Below are positions 1 through 10,300 of a stretch of 42,424 nucleotides of DNA, piece by piece (positions within the stretch are counted from its first letter, which is position 1; each line of letters begins with the position of its first letter). A model generated the notes under the pieces. The model worked only from the letters and a program-made list of their open reading frames with translations. It was not told the origin of the DNA and made no database searches. The stretch spans positions 1 through 42,424 of IMG/VR virus record IMGVR_UViG_3300010296_000017; one strand, 5' to 3'. Position numbers and translations under genes: made by a program. The stretch comes from a virus.

Positions 1-216
1 CAACTAGCGCAGCTATACAGCAACCAAGCACAGGCTTACACGGACATAGCCGCCTTGCGTGCAGATGCTCGGAGCGGCTATCAGCACAAAGCTGGCCCGT
101 CGCCTCTTAGTCAGATCGGACAGCTGGCCGGCGGCATTGGCGCTATGGCTATAGGGTTCGGGGGGCTCGGGGGAGCAGGAGCCGCGGGAGCAGCAGCCGG
201 GGCAGCAGGAGCGTAG
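1..216 (+). CDS. C-terminal end of a Gly/Ala-rich protein (5' end outside window)
   Basis: An open frame runs from the first base to a TAG at 214-216, giving 71 residues of the end of a larger protein. The first part is polar with several Gln and Tyr residues. The last 30 residues are almost only Gly and Ala with a few hydrophobic residues, like the membrane-active or flexible tails of phage internal virion proteins. It lies 2 bp before the next rightward gene, so it probably belongs to the same late operon. Function cannot be assigned from this fragment. Confidence 0.7.
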   Translation, partial: QLAQLYSNQAQAYTDIAALRADARSGYQHKAGPSPLSQIGQLAGGIGAMAIGFGGLGGAGAAGAAAGAAGA

Positions 217-218
217 AC

Positions 219-1307
219 GTGGTAGACATCATTCATCAAAGCGGTTTCGGGTACGCGATGCAGGGCTTGGCTGACTTCGTCAAGCCTCTAGCCGAGGGCC
301 TCGAGAAGGGCATCGACCTCAAAGAGAAACGGGAAGCTCAAAAAGAACGCAGCCAGCAGCGCGAGGCGATGCAGGGCATGCAGGCGTACATGCAGCATCT
401 AGCGCGGGGCGAGAACCCGTTTCAGCCGCAACCTGGCCGCGACTGGCTGGACCCGCGACTGGACCCGGACATCATGCGCCTCAAGATTATGGCCGGGGAC
501 CGGGCCGGAGAGATCGACAACCTGCTGACCCCGATTGCTGAGCAGAACAAGCAGGGATTCTACTCAGGCGAGCTCCAGAACACGTTGCACGGCGCCGTTG
601 CTGCGGGGATGATGTCTGAGCATGAGGCCCAAGTAGCGCTACAAAGCGCGGAGCAGAGCGGTGACTATCAAGGCGCATACGACCTGGCCTTGCAGGGCAT
701 CGGTGAGGCTGAAGTGCGGCAGAAGGCGCACCAGACTTTGGAGATTGAGGCCGGTGCCATTGAGATGCAGCTCAGGCAAATGGGCGCAAATGCGCCTTAC
801 CCTGCCGTGGCCCACCTGGGGCGCATGAAGGCGCTCCTGGCTAATCCGCAGGCTGACGTGAATGTCGAGGCGCTGACCGGCGAGTTCTACGAGTTGATGT
901 CAACGCACTACCGCGAGATGCTGAAGCCAAGAGCCGATGCGTTTGGGATTCCGGCGCCGGCTCGCGGGCTGCCGTTGTACTACGATGTGGTGGGCTACCC
1001 TGAAGGGGCGCGGCCAGGCACGCCGTCACCCCCTCCGGCTCAAGGGCCGCAAGCTGGGCAACCGCAGCCGCAGGCTGAGACCAGCGGCGGGCAGCTGACA
1101 GGTGGGCAGCAACAGGCAACAGGACCCGCCAGCCAGGCCGCGACAATTACTGGCATGCTAAACGCTTTGCAGAACCAAAAGCCGGCCGCCATTGGTGTGT
1201 CTGAGTTCACAAGCGATTACGAAACTAGCAACGTGTCTCCGCTGGGCCTTCGCGGCAACGTGCCCGGCAGCTATTACGGGCCGCCGAAGCGAAAGCGGAA
1301 GGATTAG
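219..1307 (+). CDS. Hypothetical protein preceding the giant polyvalent protein
   Basis: 362 residues from a GTG start. An AGGAG about 10 bp upstream (inside the end of the previous gene) supports this start. The N-terminal 60 residues are charged and helical with many Lys, Glu, Gln and Arg. The middle is helix-rich and Ala/Glu/Gln-rich. Residues about 265-310 form a Pro/Gln/Gly-rich low-complexity linker, and the protein ends with a very basic lysine/arginine tail. It is followed after 2 bp by the 3443-aa gene, so the two are probably cotranscribed. By position it may be an internal virion or ejection protein, but I recognise no family. Confidence 0.75.
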   Translation: MVDIIHQSGFGYAMQGLADFVKPLAEGLEKGIDLKEKREAQKERSQQREAMQGMQAYMQHLARGENPFQPQPGRDWLDPRLDPDIMRLKIMAGDRAGEIDNLLTPIAEQNKQGFYSGELQNTLHGAVAAGMMSEHEAQVALQSAEQSGDYQGAYDLALQGIGEAEVRQKAHQTLEIEAGAIEMQLRQMGANAPYPAVAHLGRMKALLANPQADVNVEALTGEFYELMSTHYREMLKPRADAFGIPAPARGLPLYYDVVGYPEGARPGTPSPPPAQGPQAGQPQPQAETSGGQLTGGQQQATGPASQAATITGMLNALQNQKPAAIGVSEFTSDYETSNVSPLGLRGNVPGSYYGPPKRKRKD

Positions 1308-1309
1308 GC

Positions 1310-4300
1310 ATGGCGACAGTCCAAGAGCCTCAGGACTTTACTGCGTTTGCTGACCGCTACTGGCAGGTCAGGGGCAGTGGCGGCCCTATTGGTGATGAGC
1401 AACTTCGTCCGCTGCTGGACGAGTTTGGCTTGCCGTACTGGTCTGGCATGGAGGCGGCGCTAGACGAGGGCGTCGGCAGGACCAAAGACTTTCGGACTGT
1501 TGTTGAAGAATCGGAGCTGGCTGATTACCTGCCGTTCTTCGCTGGGGCGGCTCAGGTTGACGAGCTTCTTCAGATCAGAAGCGCAGCGAATGCGGTAGCC
1601 GAGGGCACCGCTACGCAAGAGCAGGAAGATGTGGTTATCCGCTACATGGTGGATATGGCCACGCCTGGCACGTGGGGCGGCCAAGTTGCTTCGCTGCTGG
1701 TTGACATGCCTGCATTCATGGGTGAGTTTGCAGCTAGTGGCGGCGTTGCATCTTTGCTGAAAACGGGCGGCAAGAAGGTTGCGGGTAAGCTGCTTCGAGA
1801 GACCATTGACCAAGCGGCGCAAAAGCAGGCGGCCGGTGGCGTGATGAAATCGCTGGCCAAGCGGGGCGTCAACGTCGGTACTCACTTTGGCGTTCAGATG
1901 GGGCTTGGTGGAGTCGGCGGGCAGCGCATCATGGCCAGCACGCTACAGCGCACGCTGGGCCAGGCGGGCATGGTTTTGGATGAGAACCAAGCTGGCGAGC
2001 TCGAGGTGCTGATGAGCAGCACTCTGCCGCAGATCGAGGAGTCGCTCGACATTGGTATCACCGACTACGCCATTGAGGTGGCGTCCGAGATGAGCGGCGG
2101 CGCTATTGGCAAGGTCGTGCCTATCGACAAGCTGACCGGCATGGTGCTGCGAGGCATCCAGGCGCGTGCATTTGCCAAGGGAGCTCAAAAGTACGGCGTG
2201 GACAAGGCCATGAACTTCCTGGCCAAGTCTGGGTGGAACGGCCCAATGAACGAGGTCTTGGAGGAGGTAGCCGGCAACGCAATGCGTGCAGCTGCCCCGA
2301 ACCTCGAAGAGACTGCCGATGACATCATCCCGTCGTGGGAAGAGTTCACGGCAATGTACGTCGGCTTTGCGGTTCCGGGTCTGGCCGGCGGTGCTCTTGG
2401 GTTAGGGGGTGACTCAATGACCAGCGGGCCCGGCAAGCTGCCTAAGGGCGCAGCCCGATTTGAAACCGCCGAAGAGGCTGAGCAGGCCGGCCAGCGCATG
2501 GGCCTTGTCGAGCCTGTCGCATCGGAGTCGGCCGATGGCTTTGGCCTGCGGCGATACGCAGACGGACCCCTGGTAAGCGAGCAGGAGGTAAGTGCGCGCG
2601 TTCCGGCCCGGGCCCCGGCCCCCGACGCTGACGTGGACGCTGACGCTGAGCCAGGAACTGTAGATGCCGAGGTTGTAGATACTAAGGCGCCGCCCGCGGA
2701 AGAGCTCTCGGAGGAGGACGAAGACTTCCTGCTACAGCCGGAATACGAAGATTCGGATGTTCTGTACCAGCAGCTTGATGCTGGCGCGGAGGGTGAGTAT
2801 CGCCGGGAGCGCGCGGCCGTGGTCTTTGATGAAGCTGAGCGGTACGCATCGGCCTCGGGGGAGCGCGCATACGTTGTCACGGACCCAAGCAACAGGGCTC
2901 TAAACTACGCGAGTCGCCAGGAGGCAATCGACCTGGTGCAGTCTGGCCAGGGCAAAGTCCTGGCCGTGCTCGAGCCTAGCCGCGAAGCTGAGCCTGCGCG
3001 CACAATCCTTCGCGACGCCCAGCAGGTGTGGGGGGCTAACGCGACCATTGTTGAGCCGAATCTGGAGCGCGAAGACGTGCGCGCAGCGCAAGAGCTGGCT
3101 AAGCGCGCCGGCGTGCGGTTTGTGATGGTTGATCCCGGCGAGGGCGCTGAAGACGCTCCGCTGGGCGCCTCGGCTCGCGTTGGGACAATTATGGTGAACG
3201 CGCGCAACAAGCCGCCGGCCGACGAGATTGCCGCGCATGAGCTTGTGCATGAACTGCGCCGCAGCAACCCGGAGCTCTTTGACCAGCTTGTCGATGTCCT
3301 TCAGCGCACCGCCGGGGAGCGCATCGAAGAGGCGCGCGGCAGCCGGGATATGTCGGACGAAGAAGCGATAGCTCGGTACGCGGAGCCGCTCGCCAAGCTG
3401 ATGCGCCGAATGGGGACGCCACAGGGCCGTAAGCTGCTAAGGGACATTGCCCTTGAGCAACCGAGGCTGTTTGACAAGATTATTGACACTGTCCGCCGCA
3501 TCCTGGCCAAGATCGGCCTTGTGCAGTCTCCGGTTATGGAGCGCAAGCGGCTGCGCATGCAGGAGCAGCTGGCCGATCTGGGCGAGCGCGTCACGCAGGA
3601 AGATGTGCGCGCCGCGCGATTGCTGCACGACTCGCTGACCTTTATTGGCAAAGCGCGCCTAGCCGGTTTGCTGACGGGCGACGAGCAGGGCGAGGTGAAG
3701 CTGCGCGAGGCTTACCTGGAGGAAGATCCTGACCGCGCCTTACGCTATCGCGACGACGACATGCTGGGGCAGAGCTGGGCGGAAGACAAAGAGCGCAAGC
3801 TGATTCTTGCGGACGGCACCGAGATCCCGTTTCGCTACAGAGTCGTCAATGCCAGCGACCTGCTGCCTAGCCATGACGCACGCAGAGGGTTTAGGCAGAA
3901 CCCGGGCGGTGATAAAAACGAGCGCACGTATCACATTGAGAGCCAGTCAAAGGCGTCGCGCAAGAACGTCAGGGATATTGCCAGCGACCCGCAGCCGGAA
4001 CGCATCTTCAATACCGCGCCAGACCCCAACACCGGGCCGCCTATCGTGACCCTAGATGGGGTTGTGCTGGGCGGCAATGCGCGCACCATGGGCTTGCAGC
4101 TGCTGTACCACAATGCGTGGGAAAAGCAGGAGAACGTGGACGCCGCTGAACGCGTGGCACAAGCGGCGGTTCAGTTTGCCGCACGCGAGATGGGCGAAGA
4201 GGCCGAAGCTGTGGCTATTGAGCTGGAGCAACCCGTCATTGTTAGAGAGCTCCAGATCGCCACCATCCCCGGCGCGCTGTCGCGCGAACTAAACAAGGAT

Positions 4301-7300
4301 GCCGCGGCGCCGCGCACACCGTCTGTGGACGCCGTGTCTCGCGGCTCTAAGGTGTCGGAGCAGGCCGCGCAGATGATCGCCCAAACCATTGGCGAGGGCA
4401 CTCTGGGCGATGTCCTAAACAGTCGCTCCAAAACCGCGTCGATGCTTAGCGCGCTGGTCAAGTCCGGCGCCTTCGACGAGGCTGAAATTGAGTCACTCAT
4501 GGAGGGCCAGAGTGGCCTGCTGACTAAGGCCGGCCGCGAGCTGGTTGAAAAAACCATCATTGGCTCGCTTGTCACGGACGTGCAACGTCTGTCGGCTTTG
4601 CCTGCAAGTGCGCGAGGCAAGATGATTCGGTCGCTGCCGTCGCTGATGCGCCTGTCGGCAAGCTGGCCGCAGTTCAAGCATCACCTGGCGGCCATGTTCG
4701 ATGGGCTGGCCACGATGCGCGGGGCCGACACTAATCTGGCAACGGAGGTTGACCAGACTAGCCTAGAGGACGAGCCGTGGAAGCGCGACATGGTGGCCGT
4801 CGCGCTGCTAAGCGAATTCATGGGCCGGGGGCCCAAGTCCTGGAACGAATTTGCCAAGGACCTGGTGACGGCCGTTACCGAGGCCAACATGCAGCAGGGC
4901 GCCATGTTTGGCGAGCCTGTGGCGGCTGATCCGGTAGAGGCGCTGTTGAAGCTGGTTGGCGATACACCGATGGGGCGCCGGCTTGCGCAGGCCAGCAACT
5001 TTGACCCGACCGTTCAAATGCAAGAGGCCGAGGCGGCCCCGGAGGCGGCCCCGGAGGCGGAGGCCGAGGTTGACGCGCCTGCCGCCGAAGAGCCTGCTGC
5101 CGAAGAGTCCGTTGCCGCCGAACTGCCGCAGGTGCCGGCCAGAAAGCGGCGCTACTCGCCTGCCACTGAGCAAATGGCCGACGCGCTCAGGCAGCTCGCG
5201 CTGGAGCCGGAGTTGGTTGCCGGCAGGTCGTTTGGCCGCCTTGAAGATGCAGACATTGCATTCCTGGCTCGCCAGGCGGCTGCGGCCGTGGCTGAAGAGT
5301 GGGGCACGTCTGAGTTTGTGGAGTTCGCTACAGAGCTTGCCACAAAGCATTCTCAGATCGACTTCAACACGGCCATAGCTTTTATCCATGGCGTTGACGC
5401 CCTGGCCCGCTCTGCGGGATCGCAACTGCCTGGCTTTGATGTAAGCGGCACCATTGAGGCCATGCTGAGCTCGGTGGCTGTGGGGCGCGAGCGCTCTGAG
5501 CTCGAGACCGCTGGCCTGGTGGGCAACTACGTCAGGACCACGCTGCAAGCGGAAATGGAGTCCCGTCTCGGGGGCGAGCAGGAAGCCGATGCCGAGGCCC
5601 GCGAAGCGCCGGACCTTGCTTGGTTTGATGCTTCGCGCAAGAGCCCAGCGTTCTCGCAGCTAGGCGAGCTTGCGGACGAGCAAGATGGCGTTCGCAAAGG
5701 CGACGTGGTGGTGGTGCTTGACGGCACCCGCATGCGCATTGATCGGGCAAGCACGGTCAACCGTGACCGGGACGTTATGCGCTACGATAGCGGCGAAGGC
5801 CGCATCGAAGGCACGGAAGGCTCGTTTAGCCCTGGGAGCAAGCGGCCTGTGCGCCGCAACATGCAGCAGCCCGTGCTAGTTATTCCCAAGCGCTTTGTGG
5901 ACAACGACGCGTACCTTGCGCTGTCTACAGGCGACAAGCGGCCGGCTGTAGATACAAGCAGCCAGGAGGCGTACGAGCGCAGCGTGGACGACGCGATGAA
6001 CTTCATTGCAAACAACTTGCTGCGCGAACCGTCCAAGGCTCACCGCAAGGCCGACCGGGAAACTCTACTCAATCTGCGCAACGAGCTCGCTGGCCAGCAG
6101 GCCGCAGCCCCTGAGGCGGCTAAGCCGGCGGCAGACGCAAGCTACGAGCAGATTGAGCGCGAGTACCTGCAAAGCATTCGTGATGCGCTGGGCGTCGATG
6201 AGCAGCAGGCGGCCGTGCTGTCTTACCTAATGGATTCAATGGGCCTCGACCGCAGCACCATTGACTTTATGCGAGGCAGCACGCCAGACCCCCGCTTGCT
6301 CAACCAGCGAGTGTGGCATGGCTCAAGCGCGGCGTTTAGCAGGTTCGACACCGGGTTTATTGGCACCGGCGAAGGCGAGCAAGCCTATGGGTGGGGCCTG
6401 TATTTTGCGTCGCGCAAATCGGTTGCGGAATGGTATCGCGTACAGATTGCGGGTCGCGGAAAGGTAGATCAGCCGCACCTGCTTTTGCAGCAGCGCACCA
6501 GGAGCGACGAGCCTGGCGCAGTTGTTTATAACTATGAAGAGCTTCGCTTCCTCGGCCAGCGCATTCAGGACGCGTGGCGGGAGTGGTTCAGAGCCGCCAG
6601 CCAGTCGGAGACGGGCCCCCCTAGCGCAATGGAGCAGATGGATTGGCTCAACCGCGCGTTGAAGTCAATGCTTGCCGATGCGGAGGCTGAGCTTGCGCGG
6701 CAGCGAGCCGGCGGCCCGAACACGTCGCCAGTGCTTTTGCGCGCAGCCGAGAGAATCGCTGGCAGAATGCGCGATGTCGTCAACGGCACTAATGACGTTG
6801 GGTTTGAGGTGACGCTGGCTGGTCATAGAGGGCAACTGTACGAGGTCGAGCTCCATCCGGCCGAGAGCCAGTATTTGCTCTGGGAGGCAAACGCCTCAGG
6901 CCGTTTCTATCTCGGTGGTGGAAAACAGAGTCGCCGGGTGCAGACCGCGCTTCAGCCGATTGTCGAGCTTGTGTTTACAAGCCAGGGGCGTCGCGTGCCA
7001 CGCTACCTTAGTGGAGAAGAGTTGTACAAGGAGCTGGTCTCCTACTTTGAGCAGAGGCCGCTGCCCAAAGGCCAGTCTGCGCAAATGGCAGCGTCGCTCA
7101 AGCTACTTGAATCGGGTGTGCGCGGCATCAAATACGTAGACGGGGTAAGCCGGAAGAAAGTGGGCCCGCTCCACTACAACTACGTAGTTTTCGACGCGGC
7201 AGACACGCGAATGACGCGTTTCTTCCAGCAGGGCAACGAAGTGCAGGGGCAGGTTGAGTTGGCCCAGGATGGCCGCGCAATCATCACTGGCTTCGAATCT

Positions 7301-10300
7301 GCCAACTTCAGTACCGGCGTCCATGAGATTGCGCACGTAGCTCGCCGCCGCCTGGTCAACCGCGAGGTGCCAGCCAGCGAGCGCGAAGGCATTACGTCGC
7401 AGGACATCCTAGAGGCCGAAACGTGGTGCGGCGTCGAGGACGGCAACTGGACTGAAGAGGCCGAGGAAAGGTTTGCCCGCGGCTTCGAGAAGTACCTGAT
7501 TGACGGCAAGGCGCCGAACGCGCAGCTGCACGCGATGTTCCGCGTCATTGCCCAGTGGATGCGTCGGCTGTACGAGCATGTGCTGACCCGCACGGCCGGC
7601 ACGCCGTACGAGGTCAAGCTGACCCCCGAAATGACTCGCGTGTATGACGCTCTGGTGACGCGGGGCCAGTACACCGGCCCAGAACAGGAGGGCGAGGTTC
7701 ATGGCCCTGTCAAGGAGGTCGATGGAGTCAGGCCAGTTCGGTGGGTTGGAGGCAACGTGGATGTGGCGTACAACCGCCGCTACGACATTGTTCACCGCAC
7801 GTGGAACAAGGACCCGCAGAAACGTAACACGATCATCTACGTGTTCGACGTTGACCCGTCGCGCAACTACTCGCCGGCCGACGTGTATCGAATCGCCTAC
7901 ACCAGCGGCATGATCCCCAAGGGCGGTGGCAGCACAGGCGCCGAGGAGATTCAGACCCCGCACGGATTTTATGTCCGCCGGCAAAAAACCAACCGTGGGC
8001 TCAAGAACGATTGGGTGCTGAATCCTGAGTTCCAAGAGGAAGATGCGGCGACTGAGGCTGCCGCGCCGGACGCCGAGGGCCTGGCCGGAAGCGAGGCAGA
8101 CCCCCAGCCTGATGGCGGGCAGGATCTGAGTCGGTGGTTTGAGCGGCGAAGAAAGCAGCAGATTGATTTTCTGCGGCCGTTCATCGACGCCGTGGTTGAA
8201 GACTTCATCGGCACCTTGCCCGAAAAGTCTCGCGCCAGTGCCCGACAAGCGCTTAGCGGCACAACTTTCAGCAGCGACTTGGCCGTGGGTGATCGCGTTG
8301 TGGCTGCTGCGGCCTTTCGTGGCTACCAGTACGTAGACACGTACCCGGATGGGCCCGCCGATGCCCCGGCGCTTTACAGGGACGGGATGGTTGTTGCCGA
8401 CCGCAACAACTACACCGCGACGGGCATGAAGCTATTCGCCTACATTGCCAGGCAGCGCACCCGCGAGCTCGAGGAGGCCATTGCGGGCGCCCCTAGCTTC
8501 TGGCGCGAAGGGGCAATCGAGGTCGCGCAGCCGGGGTACAGGGTGGTTGGTCTAGTTGACCAAAAGACGCATGAGCTCCAGCAAGACGGAAGCTGGCTGG
8601 AGATTGACCCAGACGCTGAGTCCTACACGGGCCTAGAGCTTCCTGCGCGCCCTGAGGGCCTGCCTGACTGGCACCCGCCGCTAAACGAGCACGACGCGTT
8701 TGGCGATATGACCCGGCCCGCTGAGCCTGAAATGATCGGGCCGGTGATGCCGGAGGATGAACGCCGGGCTCTGGAAGCTGCGCAAATCCTGATTGAGCGC
8801 GAGCGCCGCAAGCGCCGTAAGCTGCCGCCGGGCGAGCAGTCAAACCTCTTCGGCCCTGGCGAACCCGTTGACCTCGACCCGCCTAGCGATTCTGGCGGCG
8901 ATCGTGGCTTGCAGCCGCCGGCTTCGTTTGAGGGCGGGCCCCGGCCCGGACCGGAGGACGTGGAGGGCGTGCGCCGCTCGTTTGCTTTGGGCGCGCAGCC
9001 CAGGGTCAAGCGCGCAAACGTCAGTGGCGACCCGAACGTGCGCAACTACGTGCGCGCCAGCGACGTGCAGATGGGCCGCAAAGGCGAGTACATGGCCAGC
9101 ATCAAGCAGGCCGAAAAAGACGCGACTCGCATGCTCGAGGAGATGGGGGAAGAAGCCTTTGTTGAAAACTTCCTGACCAGGGCCCGCGAGGGAGTGCTGC
9201 ACGATCAGGTGGAGTTCCTTGCAGCCCGACGCATTAGCGCCAACCTGATCAGAGATGCCCTGGGCATGGGGGGCACAGACAGGCATGCGCGTGCCATTGA
9301 GTTCATGTGGGCGTACCGTGCCGCGAGGGGCCAGGTGGCTCGTTCGCTTGGCATGGTGCGCGACGTGTTCCCTCGTACCGCACGCGAGCAGCTGGCCGAT
9401 GTCTTGGCCATGCCTAGCCAGCGAGTGCGCCGCCGGTTCCTGAACCTGGAAAAGAAGCGCCGCGAGCTGCGAGAGAAGGAGCGCGCACAGGCCAGCGAAG
9501 CCAGTCGCAAGCGCCTGCGAAAGGAGCTCGAGCGCATTGAGCGCCAGATCGACGCAGAGCTGAAGCGCGAGTCTGAGCGCATGCAGAAAGCGCTGGAGAA
9601 GCTGCAAGAAGATGGGTTGAACCCCGAGACCGTGATTGAATCCGACCTTATGGATCCCAACACGCGCGGCCGTATCGCCAAGGCTATTGCTGAGGCCAGG
9701 TCGAACAAGTGGGATTGGTTCTTGGCATACCAGTACAATGCAATGCTGTCGTTTGCCGGAACGCACGCGCGCAACATTGCCGGCAACACGCTAAACACTC
9801 TCCAAGAGCAGTTTGTGCAGCGTGGGGTTGAGGCGGGCATTGCCCGCGCCCTGCGGCTGTTTGCTCCTGGGAACTTTGAGGCGGCGCCGAAGTTTGGCGA
9901 GTTCAAGGTAATGGCCCAGATGCTGCCGGAGGCGTTTATGCAAGGCGCCCTGAACGGGTGGCTGGGCTACAAAAACAACGTCAGCGCCACGGCCCTGTAC
10001 TTCCAAGCCATGGGCATCGAGGTGCAGGACATGAGCCGTATCGAGCAGGACATTGCGCGGCAGGTGGGCAGCGGAAAGCTGCTGTACCTTGACTACCTGG
10101 GCACCCGCCTGCTGCAAGGCATGGATGACTGGGCCAAGACGTTCGTGGCTATCATCGAGATGCACGCCCGCTCGTATCGCGAGGCAGTCAACATGGGGCT
10201 CAAGAATCCCAAGGACATTGAGAAGCAAATGCGCATCTTCATGCTCGACGTGCAGCACCCGCTGCATCAAGAGGCGTGGACTGCGGCGCTCAAAACTGCG

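Noticed and set aside
2185-2892. Long minus-strand frame opposite the giant gene
   Set aside because: Ser/Arg/Ala-rich product typical of an antisense shadow in GC-rich coding DNA; no ribosome binding site or family.
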